DNA of 64,000 bases from Lutibacter oceani (GTDB taxonomy: Bacteria; Bacteroidota; Bacteroidia; Flavobacteriales; Flavobacteriaceae): NCBI RefSeq assembly GCF_003384935.1, contig NZ_QTTQ01000011.1, positions 310,001 through 374,000 of the forward strand, given 5' to 3'. The position numbers were made by a program, and so were the translations under genes. This document shows, one piece after another, positions 1 to 8,390 of the stretch; position 1 is the first letter of the stretch; the number at the start of each line of letters is the position of its first letter. The notes under the pieces are model-generated. The model had not been told where the DNA came from, made no database searches, and saw only the letters and a program-made list of their open reading frames with translations.

Positions 1-980
1 ACCAACAAAGTACCTATAGCTCCACATACTCCATGTACCGAAACAGCACCTACAGGATCATCAACTTTTAGAGTTTTATCAATAAAATCAATTGAAAGAA
101 CAACAACAGCCCCACCAATAATACCTATTATAAAGGCACCCATTGGACTAACAGCTGCACAACCAGCAGTTATCGCAACCAAACCAGCTAATGCTCCGTT
201 TAATGTCATTGAAATATCAGGTTTTCCATATTTTACCCAAGAAACAACCATTGCAGTAAATGCACCTGCTGCTGCTGCTAAATTTGTTGTAATTACAATA
301 CCAGCTACAGCATTTGCACTATCACCAGAAATTGCCAATTCAGAACCTGCATTAAATCCAAACCATCCTAACCAAAGAATGAAGATACCTAAAGCACCTA
401 TTAATAAGTTATGCCCTGGAATTGCATTTGATTTTCCATTTGTATATTTTCCAAGTCTTGGACCTACCAAAATAGCACCAACTAAAGCAGCCCATCCACC
501 AACAGAGTGCACTACCGTTGAACCTGCAAAATCCACAAATCCAAGTTCAGTTAACCAACCATCTCCTTGCCACACCCAGTGACCTGAGATTGGGTAAATC
601 ACAACCGTCATTATAAATGAAAATATGATATACGTAGAAAATTTAGTCCTTCCTGCTACCGCACCCGAAACAATTGTTGCAGCTGTAGCGGCAAATACTG
701 TTTGAAAGAATAAATTGTGCATGTTTTCCACATCATCAAAAAACAATGTTGGACTTCCTATAAAAGATCCAATTGATTCTCCATACATAACAGTATAACC
801 GATTGCCCAAAAACCTATGCTACCAATACAAAGGTCCATGATATTTTTCATAATTATATTCCCTGCGTTTTTTGATCTGGTAAATCCAGTTTCGACTAGC
901 GTAAATCCAGCCTGCATAAAAAACACTAAAATTCCGCAGATTACAATCCACATTAAGTCTAATACAGCGTTAGCTTCCAT
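1..980 (-). CDS. amt: Ammonium transporter Amt family (3' end cut by window edge)
   Basis: Inner-membrane ammonium channel. The first 326 residues are visible and the C-terminal part lies beyond the left edge. The protein is strongly hydrophobic with repeated membrane helices. The Amt hallmarks are present: the first conserved pore histidine in FAGSTVVHSVGGWAAL, and the second in VSVHGVCGAIGTLL just before the edge. The start is the ATG at 980, giving MEANAVLDLMW. It lies 39 bases downstream of the PII gene on the same strand, the usual glnK-amt arrangement in which the PII protein plugs the channel when nitrogen is plentiful. Transcription probably comes from the promoter upstream of the PII gene. 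Family assignment is firm; the exact substrate range is inferred. Confidence 0.93.
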   Translation of the reverse strand, partial: MEANAVLDLMWIVICGILVFFMQAGFTLVETGFTRSKNAGNIIMKNIMDLCIGSIGFWAIGYTVMYGESIGSFIGSPTLFFDDVENMHNLFFQTVFAATAATIVSGAVAGRTKFSTYIIFSFIMTVVIYPISGHWVWQGDGWLTELGFVDFAGSTVVHSVGGWAALVGAILVGPRLGKYTNGKSNAIPGHNLLIGALGIFILWLGWFGFNAGSELAISGDSANAVAGIVITTNLAAAAGAFTAMVVSWVKYGKPDISMTLNGALAGLVAITAGCAAVSPMGAFIIGIIGGAVVVLSIDFIDKTLKVDDPVGAVSVHGVCGAIGTLL

Positions 981-1019
981 AATTTTATATTTTTGTAATT
1001 AGTTAATTTTTTTTATTTA

Positions 1020-1358
1020 TTAGTTTACAGCGTCAGTACCCTTTTCTTTAGTTCTTATTCTATAAACTTCGTCGATTGTAGATATAAATAATTTACCATC
1101 TCCAACAGTTCCTGTTGCTGCCGATTTCAATATTGCGTCAACCGTTCTATCCAAAAACGGATCCGAAACCACAATTGATAAAAATCTTCGCTGTATATCC
1201 GATGTACTATAACTTACACCCCTATAAACATGCCCCTGTTTTTCGTTGCCAACTCCAGTTACATCCCAGTAACTAAAAAAATTGACTTCAATTTGATGCA
1301 AAGCTTCTTTTACTTCATCAAATTTTGACTTTCTAATAATAACTTCAATTTTCTTCAT
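1020..1358 (-). CDS. glnK: Nitrogen regulatory protein PII (GlnK/GlnB family)
   Basis: Trimeric signalling protein that reads 2-oxoglutarate and ATP/ADP and controls partner proteins, here most likely the adjacent Amt channel. The 112-residue length is standard. The start MKKIEVIIRKSKFDEV is typical of the family. The T-loop carries VYRGVSY, with Tyr50 in the place of the uridylylated Tyr51 of E. coli GlnB. The B-loop TGTVGDGK and the C-loop RIRTKEK that bind nucleotide are intact. It is the first gene of an operon with amt, so GlnK is more likely than GlnB. Whether Tyr50 is modified here cannot be told from sequence. Confidence 0.94.
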   Translation of the reverse strand: MKKIEVIIRKSKFDEVKEALHQIEVNFFSYWDVTGVGNEKQGHVYRGVSYSTSDIQRRFLSIVVSDPFLDRTVDAILKSAATGTVGDGKLFISTIDEVYRIRTKEKGTDAVN

Positions 1359-1389
1359 AATAAAGTGATTTTTATAATTGATTTCGAGA

Positions 1390-1397
1390 CAAAAATA
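1390..1397 (-). promoter_or_regulatory. Predicted -7 promoter element of glnK-amt
   Basis: On the minus strand this reads TATTTTTG, matching the Bacteroidota housekeeping -7 consensus TAnnTTTG, about 30 bases before the glnK start. No TTTG stands at the -33 position. That place is occupied by the dyad at 1412-1434, which suggests a promoter under regulator control. Confidence 0.55.
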
Positions 1398-1411
1398 TAA
1401 TTATATTTTTT

Positions 1412-1434
1412 TACCCCCTAATTTTTTAGGGGTA
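1412..1434. promoter_or_regulatory. Dyad operator candidate 1 upstream of glnK
   Basis: Inverted repeat with arms TACCCC (1412-1417) and GGGGTA (1429-1434) around an A/T-rich centre. It covers the -33 region of the predicted glnK promoter. A second copy lies 54 bases further upstream, about five helical turns away. The binding protein is unknown. Confidence 0.5.
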
Positions 1435-1465
1435 TGACTATCATTTTTATATAATATTAATTTTT

Positions 1466-1487
1466 TACCCCCATTTTTTTGAGGGTA
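1466..1487. promoter_or_regulatory. Dyad operator candidate 2 upstream of glnK
   Basis: Second copy of the TACCCCC...GGGTA dyad, with the same preceding T-run and an A/T centre (arms 1466-1470 and 1483-1487). Two similar dyads at a helical-turn spacing upstream of a nitrogen operon suggest cooperative binding of a regulator. This is inference from spacing only. Confidence 0.45.
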
Positions 1488-1579
1488 TTCAAATATTTAT
1501 GTTCTATTTTATCATATTAAGACATACAGAATTACCTATATCTTTAATACGGGTTAAAAAAGAACAAAAAAGAGGTAAA

Positions 1580-1951
1580 TTAAAATACTTTTGAAAAGTA
1601 GAAACCAATAAAAACTGCTAGTAAGCCCAAAATAATTGAACCTATAGTATAAAGAAGAAAAGAAAAATAATCACCATTCCTTAAAAAAAGGTGATTTTCA
1701 TAAGCAAAAGCAGAAAAAGTTGTAAAGCCACCGCAAAAGCCTGTAGCTAATAAAAAAACATAATCATTTGAAGTATCTGAAACTTTTATAAAGTAGCCAA
1801 TAACAAGCCCTATTATTAAACTTCCAAGTACATTTACTAAAAGTGTTGCATAAGGAATTGTATTTTCTGTACTGTTAAACCACCTGCCAATAATATAACG
1901 CATCACACTCCCAAAACCTCCACCAAAAAACACTAATAGTAGCTGCTTCAT
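1580..1951 (-). CDS. crcB: Fluoride channel Fluc/CrcB
   Basis: Small dual-topology membrane protein of 123 residues that exports fluoride. Four hydrophobic segments are evident. Family motifs are present: GGGFGSVMRYIIGR at the N-terminus, LLVNVLGSLIIG in helix 2, and GFCGGFTTFSAFAYE in helix 3, which contains the Phe-box and the Na+-binding break. Its start is 3 bases after the stop of the DoxX-like gene at 1955-2917, so the two are co-transcribed. That leaves no room for a fluoride riboswitch immediately upstream. The role in fluoride tolerance is known for the family. Confidence 0.93.
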   Translation of the reverse strand: MKQLLLVFFGGGFGSVMRYIIGRWFNSTENTIPYATLLVNVLGSLIIGLVIGYFIKVSDTSNDYVFLLATGFCGGFTTFSAFAYENHLFLRNGDYFSFLLYTIGSIILGLLAVFIGFYFSKVF

Positions 1952-1954
1952 TTA

Positions 1955-2917
1955 TTAAAAGTTAATATTATCAACATCAACCCAACTGTATTTTCCAATT
2001 ACAGTTCCCTTTTGAAGTATTACAATACCTGGATTTGAACGAATAACAGTTTTCAACATGGTTTCATCACCAAACAACATGTCAAAATTTAAATTATATT
2101 CATTTTTAATTTCAGTAAATTCTTCATTCATTGAAGAAGATAAAGCATAAACTGTATAGCCACTTTTTATCGCTTCGTCTGTTACCTCTTTAATATTATT
2201 AAAACCTTTTTTATCGCTAATACTTATATTATAGGAAATAACAAGCATTACTTTATCCTGCTCTAAAACTGTATTTGTTAAATCTTCTCCATCTTCAGTT
2301 TCCAAAAAGAAATCATGTATTGGAGGTTCTTCATCTCCACGATACTCCATACCTTCTGGAATATTTTTCCCAACAGCATAAGGTCTAAAATCTATTATAG
2401 GTAAATGTATTAATACATAATATATAATATATAGGAATAGAAAAAAAGAAAGAAAAGTTGTCCACTTTGCAAAAGCCATACTAAATAACGGTTTAATATG
2501 TTTGGATCCTTTAACTAAAATTAAAATAAACACAACTAAAACTATATTTTTATAAAACGTACCCCAACTAGACAGTTTAACTGCATCACCAAAACAACCA
2601 CAATCTGTAACCTTATTGTAGTAAGCTGAATACCATGTTAAAAACAAGAAAACCAAAATTATACCTAACAAACTCCACACTGTTAACTTTGGCAAATAAC
2701 CTACTAGCAACATAACACCTAATACAATTTCTGCTAGAATTAAAATAATTGAGAATGGCAATGCATATGGAATTAAAAATTCCATATTTAATACATCTGC
2801 ACTAAAATATTCTTGAAACTTATACGCTGAACCTAAGGGATCTACTAATTTTACAAATCCTGAAAAAATAAATGTAACAGCAACAATAAAGCGAGAAAGG
2901 TATACAAGTAATTTCAT
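1955..2917 (-). CDS. BT_3928-type membrane protein (DoxX/MauE-like N-terminus)
   Basis: A 320-residue protein with an N-terminal membrane domain of about 160 residues in DoxX/MauE style (helices near 8-25, 52-74, 80-98 and 122-140) containing CGCFGDA at 106-112. A further helix near 150-170 is followed by a soluble C-terminal domain (about 185-320) whose pattern resembles a thioredoxin fold but lacks a CxxC pair. In Bacteroidota this family (BT_3928) usually stands beside DUF1599 and triose-phosphate isomerase. Here DUF1599 is next to it, but crcB occupies the other side. The physiological role is not known; a link to thiol or quinone redox is only suggested by the MauE relationship. Confidence 0.75.
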   Translation of the reverse strand: MKLLVYLSRFIVAVTFIFSGFVKLVDPLGSAYKFQEYFSADVLNMEFLIPYALPFSIILILAEIVLGVMLLVGYLPKLTVWSLLGIILVFLFLTWYSAYYNKVTDCGCFGDAVKLSSWGTFYKNIVLVVFILILVKGSKHIKPLFSMAFAKWTTFLSFFLFLYIIYYVLIHLPIIDFRPYAVGKNIPEGMEYRGDEEPPIHDFFLETEDGEDLTNTVLEQDKVMLVISYNISISDKKGFNNIKEVTDEAIKSGYTVYALSSSMNEEFTEIKNEYNLNFDMLFGDETMLKTVIRSNPGIVILQKGTVIGKYSWVDVDNINF

Positions 2918-3008
2918 TTGTTATTAATTATAATTTTTTTAAGATCTAATATATTCTGCTATAAATCGTTCTTTTATTTTTTCCAAGAAAAAGAACATTT
3001 TATAGTAA

Positions 3009-3548
3009 TTAATCTTCATTAATATGAATTAAAGCAAAAACTGCGTAATTGATCATATCCTGATAATTTGCATCAATTCCTTCAGAAACAATTGTTTTTC
3101 CTTTATTGTCTTCAATTTGTTTTACACGCAATAATTTTTGAAGAATTAAATCTGTTAAAGAACTTACGCGCATATCTCGCCAAGCTTCACCATAATCATG
3201 ATTTTTATCTTCCATTAATTGTTTTGTAATAGCAATGTGTTTATCGTACAATTCAATAGCTTCGTCATTTGATAAATCTGGTTGTTCAACAACTCCTTTT
3301 TCTAACTGAATTAAAGCCATTACCGAATAATTAATAATTCCTATAAACTCTGAAGCTTCACCTTCGTCAACTTTACGGGTAGTATTTTGCTGCAACTGTC
3401 TAATGCGCTGTGCTTTTATAAAAATTTGATCCGTAAGTGATGGCAACCTTAAAATTCGCCAAGCACTGCCATAATCTTTTAATTTATTTATATATAATGA
3501 TCGGCATTTTTCAATAACCTCATTATATTGTTTTGAAGTTTCTTGCAT
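3009..3548 (-). CDS. DUF1599 protein with two tandem DUF1599 repeats
   Basis: A 179-residue soluble protein built from an internal duplication. Residues about 8-85 and 100-178 each carry Y...KLKDYGSAWR/NHDYGEAWRDMR, then R(L/V)SSLTD or LPSLTD, an ILQKLLRVKQIE-type helix and a (I/M)INYxVxALI ending. DUF1599 is an all-helical domain found widely in Bacteroidota and in phage nucleotide-modification loci. Its biochemical activity is not established to my knowledge. The gene is divergent from the LOG gene at 3614. The start is the ATG at 3548, downstream of a TAAATTTG element. Confidence 0.8.
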   Translation of the reverse strand: MQETSKQYNEVIEKCRSLYINKLKDYGSAWRILRLPSLTDQIFIKAQRIRQLQQNTTRKVDEGEASEFIGIINYSVMALIQLEKGVVEQPDLSNDEAIELYDKHIAITKQLMEDKNHDYGEAWRDMRVSSLTDLILQKLLRVKQIEDNKGKTIVSEGIDANYQDMINYAVFALIHINED

Positions 3549-3578
3549 GTAACTTTAATTATTTCCGTAAATTTCGAA

Positions 3579-3586
3579 CAAATTTA
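3579..3586 (-). promoter_or_regulatory. Predicted -7 element for the DUF1599 gene
   Basis: Minus-strand TAAATTTG matches TAnnTTTG and lies about 30 bases before the ATG at 3548, in the 65-base gap shared with the divergent LOG gene. Confidence 0.5.
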
Positions 3587-3613
3587 ATGAATTAAAAAAT
3601 CTAATATTAAATA

Positions 3614-4195
3614 ATGAAGAAAGTTGCTGTTTTTTGTGGTTCAAGCTTAGGGTTTAGTGAAATTTATAAAAATGAAGCCATAAAACTTGGCAATTATTTT
3701 GCTAAAAATAAAATTGGCCTAGTGTATGGCGGTGGAAAAATTGGAATGATGGGCGTTATAGCTGATACTATAATTGAAAAAAAAGGAGAAGTTATTGGAG
3801 TTATTCCCGGATTATTACGCCATGAAGAAGTTGCCCACACCAATATTACCGAAATGATTGTAACCAAAACAATGAGTAAAAGAAAGGTTAAGATAAGTAG
3901 ATTGGTTGATGGTTACATTGCACTTCCCGGTGGATTTGGAACTTTAGATGAAATTTTTGAGGCATTAACTTTGGGGCAATTAGGTATAGAGCAAAAGCCG
4001 GTAGGCATTTTAAACACCAATGGTTTTTTTAATTATTTAATTAAACAATTAGATGTTATGGTTACTGAAGGCTACTTAAAACAAACTAATAAAGACATGT
4101 TAATTGTAACGGATTCTATTGATGATTTATTAACCCAAATGTTCAATTACAAAGCTCCGGTAATGACTAAAGTAATTAACAAGGTTGTACGCTAA
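3614..4195 (+). CDS. LOG family protein (TIGR00730), nucleoside-monophosphate phosphoribohydrolase
   Basis: Rossmann-fold enzyme of 193 residues that releases the base from (often N6-modified) adenosine monophosphate. Visible motifs are VYGGGKIGMMG at 37-47 and the family signature LPGGFGTLDE at 104-113. MSKRK at 88-92 stands where the usual M-x-x-R-K lies. Length is typical. The stop overlaps the folP start by one base (TAATG), so the two genes are translationally coupled. Cytokinin production is known for plant-associated homologues. In this organism the substrate is uncertain and a housekeeping nucleotide role is as likely. Confidence 0.88.
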   Translation: MKKVAVFCGSSLGFSEIYKNEAIKLGNYFAKNKIGLVYGGGKIGMMGVIADTIIEKKGEVIGVIPGLLRHEEVAHTNITEMIVTKTMSKRKVKISRLVDGYIALPGGFGTLDEIFEALTLGQLGIEQKPVGILNTNGFFNYLIKQLDVMVTEGYLKQTNKDMLIVTDSIDDLLTQMFNYKAPVMTKVINKVVR

Positions 4196-5022
4196 TGAAA
4201 AGTATTAACTGTAACGGAAAATTAATTGACTTATCATTACCAAAAGTAATGGGAATTTTAAATATTACTCCTGATTCTTTTTTTGATGGAGGCAAATATA
4301 AAAATGAATCCACTATTGTTACTCAAGTTAAAAAAATGCTGGATGAAGGAGCTACATTTATTGATGTTGGCGCATATTCTTCTCGACCTGGAGCTAAACA
4401 TATTTCTGAAGAAGAAGAATTAGAACGCTTACTACCAGTAATAAAACTTCTAATAAATGAATTTCAAAATATTACAATATCAGTTGACACCTTTAGAAGT
4501 AAAGTTGCTGAAAGCTGTATAAATTATGGGGCTTGTATTGTAAATGACATTTCAGCAGGAGCTATGGATGCATCCATGTTTAAAACAATTGCGAGCCTTC
4601 AGGTGCCTTATATTATTATGCATATGCAAGGAACCCCTCAAAATATGCAACAAAATCCATTTTATGAAGATATTGTAAAAGAAGTTTTATATTACTTTTC
4701 AAAAAAAATTAACGAATTACGTTCACTTGGTATAAATGATATTATCGCCGATCCCGGATTTGGATTTGGAAAAACTACTGAACATAATTACAAACTATTA
4801 AAGCATTTGGATTTATTTAAAAATCTTGAAATTCCAACTTTAGTTGGTTTATCCAGAAAATCTATGCTTTACAAACCTTTAGAAATAACAGCTGAAAAAT
4901 CTTTAAATGCCACAACAACTGCAAATACAATTGCCTTATTAAAAGGTGCTAACATATTAAGGGTGCACGATGTTAAAGAAGCTGTTGAAGCAATTAAAAT
5001 AGTTGATTTATTAAAAAATTAA
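4195..5022 (+). CDS. folP: Dihydropteroate synthase
   Basis: Joins p-aminobenzoate to 6-hydroxymethyl-7,8-dihydropterin diphosphate in folate synthesis. The 275 residues form a TIM barrel with all signature segments: MGILNITPDSFFDGG near the start, FIDVGAYSSRPGA, SVDTFRS, NDISAG, IIMHMQGTPQNMQ, ADPGFGFGKT with the following HNY, LVGLSRKS, and C-terminal RVHDVKE. It is fused by a one-base overlap to the LOG gene and followed after one base by a lipoprotein gene, so this is a tight operon that probably continues into cdaA. Confidence 0.96.
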   Translation: MKSINCNGKLIDLSLPKVMGILNITPDSFFDGGKYKNESTIVTQVKKMLDEGATFIDVGAYSSRPGAKHISEEEELERLLPVIKLLINEFQNITISVDTFRSKVAESCINYGACIVNDISAGAMDASMFKTIASLQVPYIIMHMQGTPQNMQQNPFYEDIVKEVLYYFSKKINELRSLGINDIIADPGFGFGKTTEHNYKLLKHLDLFKNLEIPTLVGLSRKSMLYKPLEITAEKSLNATTTANTIALLKGANILRVHDVKEAVEAIKIVDLLKN

Positions 5023-5023
5023 T

Positions 5024-5734
5024 ATGAAAAAACTTTATATATTATTCTTTTTGTTAGCACTTTTTAGCTGTACTAAAAAAGAGCTTAAAATACCAACATT
5101 GGCTGTGAAGGGAATTCAAGAAGTACATGACCACTCGCAAGTTTGGATGTTTTTTGAAATAGTGAGTAATGATACAATAGCAAAATTAAACAGAAAAAAT
5201 ACCATAAGTTCAACCCATTGGATTTATAATATTGACAAAAAATTACCTTTAAAAACCTTTATACCTTCAATTGTTAAATTACAAGACAAACACGCTAATG
5301 GCGTGCATTCTAAAAAAGGAATGCACAATTATTTTAGCTTTTCCGATACCATTTCAAAAAAACTTTCTTTTATTAAATTTGATGCCGTAATTTTTAAAAC
5401 TGATAGTATTTTATCAAAACAATATATAAAGGATAACAGCAACGATTACCTAAACTATAACAACATTAACCTTACTTTCAACCCTTCAAACACTTGGATT
5501 AATGATGCCAAAATGGAAAATAGCGAACTGGAATCCACTTTACTTGAGTTTATAGAATTTTCTTCGGAAGGAAAGCAAACAATGCTTCATTTAAATTTCA
5601 ATCAAAATTTAACGTATCAAGATTATTTATTCTATTTCACATTAGTGAAATCTATAAGTACTCCTAATATTTTAATAAATAATTTAGAATTTATATTTGA
5701 CCCAAATAAAGTTCCAGATTGTGGATGTGAATAG
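5024..5734 (+). CDS. Predicted lipoprotein of unknown function
   Basis: A 236-residue protein starting MKKLYILFFLLALFSC, a lipoprotein signal with the modified cysteine at residue 16 followed by TKK. The mature part is polar with mixed beta-strand and helix character. It contains HSQVWMFF near 38-45, a His-rich HANGVHSKKGMHNYFSF segment and ends in PDCGCE. I do not recognise a characterised family. It begins one base after the folP stop and precedes cdaA by 47 bases, so it is part of the same operon. A membrane-anchored role facing the periplasm is inferred from the signal only. Confidence 0.75.
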   Translation: MKKLYILFFLLALFSCTKKELKIPTLAVKGIQEVHDHSQVWMFFEIVSNDTIAKLNRKNTISSTHWIYNIDKKLPLKTFIPSIVKLQDKHANGVHSKKGMHNYFSFSDTISKKLSFIKFDAVIFKTDSILSKQYIKDNSNDYLNYNNINLTFNPSNTWINDAKMENSELESTLLEFIEFSSEGKQTMLHLNFNQNLTYQDYLFYFTLVKSISTPNILINNLEFIFDPNKVPDCGCE

Positions 5735-5781
5735 TTATTAATAATGCAATCTTTTTCATATTTTTACAAAAAACAATCCTA

Positions 5782-6555
5782 ATGCTAGATTTTTTAGATT
5801 TCACTTTTCTTGATGTATTAGATATAGTATTAGTTGCAGTTTTACTATATTACATCTATAAATTACTAAAAGGAACTGTTGCAATAAACATATTTATAGG
5901 AATAGCATTAGTGGTTTTAATTTGGAAAATTACTCAAGCTTTACAAATGGAAATGCTTAGTGGGTTACTAGGAACACTAATAAGCTTAGGTGCAATTGCA
6001 ATTTTAATTGTATTTCAACCAGAGGTTAGAAAGTTTTTATTAATGTTGGGATCTACAAATTTTACAAACAAGCGCAACTTTTTAAATCAACTTAAATTTC
6101 TTAAAACAGAAATTCATACAAGTATGGATGTTGAAGTAATTGTAGCTGCTTGTGAAGCTATGGCTTCAACAAAAACTGGTGCGCTAATTGTTTTGGAACG
6201 TACACATAATTTAGATTTTGTAAAAAATACTGGAGACAGCATGAACGCTGAAATCAACCAAGCTATTTTAGAAAGTATATTTTATAAAAATAGTCCACTA
6301 CATGATGGAGCTATGATTATTAAAGAAAATTTTATTATTGCTACAAGGGTTATATTACCGCTTTCTAAAAAACAATTGCCTTCTCGTTTTGGATTAAGAC
6401 ACAGAGCCGCAATTGGCATTACAGAAAAAACGGATGCTTTATGTTTAGCCATCTCTGAGGAAACAGGTAAAATATCTTATATAAAAGATGGTGAATTTGT
6501 GTTATATAAAAACACTAATGAACTAATTGAAACTATTAGATACGATCTTACCTAG
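5782..6555 (+). CDS. cdaA: Diadenylate cyclase CdaA (c-di-AMP synthase)
   Basis: Makes the second messenger c-di-AMP from two ATP at the inner membrane. The N-terminus has three membrane helices (about 12-28, 33-51, 62-80), followed by the DisA_N (DAC) domain. Both catalytic motifs are intact: DGA at 175-177 in SPLHDGAMII, and RHR at 206-208 in GLRHRAAIGI. Length 257 fits CdaA/DacA. No cdaR or glmM lies beside it, unlike in Firmicutes. The gene follows folP and a lipoprotein, an order I recall from other Flavobacteriaceae. The signal probably concerns osmolyte or potassium and envelope control, by analogy. Confidence 0.94.
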   Translation: MLDFLDFTFLDVLDIVLVAVLLYYIYKLLKGTVAINIFIGIALVVLIWKITQALQMEMLSGLLGTLISLGAIAILIVFQPEVRKFLLMLGSTNFTNKRNFLNQLKFLKTEIHTSMDVEVIVAACEAMASTKTGALIVLERTHNLDFVKNTGDSMNAEINQAILESIFYKNSPLHDGAMIIKENFIIATRVILPLSKKQLPSRFGLRHRAAIGITEKTDALCLAISEETGKISYIKDGEFVLYKNTNELIETIRYDLT

Positions 6556-6626
6556 TAGCTGGTTTTTAGTTTTTAAAACGAATACTTTACTTCTTTACCT
6601 TTCAACGTTTTCAAACTTTTAAACTC

Positions 6627-8390
6627 CTAAGCCACTTCATTAGCAAATTGCATATTATACAAGGTTTTGTAATAACCATCTTTCTCCAGTAATTCTAAAT
6701 GTGAACCTTGCTCAACAATTTCACCTTTGTCCATAACAATAATTCTATCCGCATTTTTTATGGTAGTTAACCTGTGTGCAATAATAATTGAAGTTTGATG
6801 TTTTGTAATTTTATCAGTTGCTTCTTGAATCAATTTTTCTGAATAAGAATCTATTGAAGAAGTTGCCTCATCTAAAATTAACACACTTGGATCACTTATA
6901 TAAGCTCTAAGAAATGCAATTAATTGACGTTGACCAGCAGAAAGCATTGCTCCTCTTTCCTTAACATTATAATTATAATTTCCTGGCAAAGTCATAATAA
7001 AATCATGAATACCTATTTCTTTTGCAGCATTTTTAACATCGTTTAAAGTAACTCCTTCTTTATTTAAAACAATATTATTAAATATTGTATCTGAAAATAA
7101 AAACACATCTTGTAACACAACAGCAATTTGATTTCTTAAAGATTGAAGTGTATATTGTTCAATATTATGATCATCAATGCATATTTCACCCGAATTTATT
7201 TCATAAAAACGATTTACTAAATTTATGATAGTTGATTTTCCAGCTCCTGTAGCACCAACAATTGCAACGGTTTCTCCTGCATTTACATTAAATGAAAGTC
7301 CTTTTAAAACTTCTTCACCTTGTATATAACTAAAATGAACATTTTTAAAAGCAATATCTCCTTTAAAGTGTGTTGCTTCCACTGTTCCAGTTTTTGTAAT
7401 TTGGCTTTCAGTATCTAATACCTCAAAAACGCGATTACCTGCAACCATACCCATTTGAAGCGTGTTAAATTTATCTGCAATTTGCCTTAAAGGTCTAAAC
7501 AACATTTGTGACATCATAATAAATGCTATAATTTCACCTGCATTTGTAATACCGGAGTCCACAATATCCAGTCCACCAAACCACACCATTAAACCTACTG
7601 CAATTGACGATAAAATTTCAGCAATTGGGAAAAATATTGAATAATACCAAACTGTTCTAATATGTGCTTTCTTATGCTTATCATTAATTTTTACAAAATT
7701 TTGGTACTCTAATTTTTCACGATTAAAAAGCTGAACTATATTCATTCCAGTAACTCTCTCCTGAACAAATCCATTTAAATTTGCAACTTGAGTTCTCACT
7801 TCCTGAAAAGCCGATTTTATTGCAATTTGAAATAATTTTGTAGCATATATTAAAATTGGAAGTATGGTAAAAGCTATTATTGCTAATTTCCAGTTCATAA
7901 ATAACATTACAACTGCAACTACAAACATTTTTAAAATATCGCTTATTATCATAAATAAACCTTGTCCAAAAAACTGCGCTATGGTTTCAGTATCTGAAAC
8001 CAATCTGGTAACCAATTTTCCTACTGAAGATTTATCGAAATATGCCATTTTAAATTGCAACATATGGTTTTGCAACTTAATTCTAATATCTTTTATAATG
8101 TGTTGTCCTAACCAATTAACTTTATAGATGAATAAAAATTGAAGAAGTACCTCAGCCAATAAAAATCCACACATTAATAATGAAAAATATAAAATTCCTT
8201 CCTTATCTTTTTCTTCAAAATAGGTGTTTACTATTTCTTGTAATAAAATTGGTTTTGCCACAGAAACCAAAGAAAGTAATATAGCTGCAAGTGTGCTAAT
8301 AATAAACTCCCAACGATAAATTTTAGCAAAAGACATAAGCCTGCTAAAAATTTTTAAATCAAAGGCTTTCCCAGTAACTTTTTCACTCAT
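6627..8390 (-). CDS. ABC transporter, fused membrane and ATPase domains (MsbA/multidrug exporter type)
   Basis: Half-transporter exporter of 587 residues. Residues about 20-310 form the six-helix ABC_membrane domain and 335-580 the ATPase. Walker A is GATGAGKST with Lys near 384, the Q-loop is VLQDVFLF, the signature is LSAGQRQL (the common G replaced by A), Walker B is SVLILDEATSSID near 500, and the switch His is in IIIAHRLTTI. It works as a homodimer or a heterodimer. No partner is adjacent, so a homodimer is likelier. Its start overlaps the truA stop by 8 bases, giving an operon truA-ABC. The substrate (lipid or drug) cannot be told. Confidence 0.92.
   Translation of the reverse strand: MSEKVTGKAFDLKIFSRLMSFAKIYRWEFIISTLAAILLSLVSVAKPILLQEIVNTYFEEKDKEGILYFSLLMCGFLLAEVLLQFLFIYKVNWLGQHIIKDIRIKLQNHMLQFKMAYFDKSSVGKLVTRLVSDTETIAQFFGQGLFMIISDILKMFVVAVVMLFMNWKLAIIAFTILPILIYATKLFQIAIKSAFQEVRTQVANLNGFVQERVTGMNIVQLFNREKLEYQNFVKINDKHKKAHIRTVWYYSIFFPIAEILSSIAVGLMVWFGGLDIVDSGITNAGEIIAFIMMSQMLFRPLRQIADKFNTLQMGMVAGNRVFEVLDTESQITKTGTVEATHFKGDIAFKNVHFSYIQGEEVLKGLSFNVNAGETVAIVGATGAGKSTIINLVNRFYEINSGEICIDDHNIEQYTLQSLRNQIAVVLQDVFLFSDTIFNNIVLNKEGVTLNDVKNAAKEIGIHDFIMTLPGNYNYNVKERGAMLSAGQRQLIAFLRAYISDPSVLILDEATSSIDSYSEKLIQEATDKITKHQTSIIIAHRLTTIKNADRIIVMDKGEIVEQGSHLELLEKDGYYKTLYNMQFANEVA

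Noticed and set aside
1952-1954. Possible fluoride riboswitch for crcB
   Set aside because: crcB follows the DoxX-like gene by only 3 bases, and I see no riboswitch-like fold upstream of the operon at 2918-3008.
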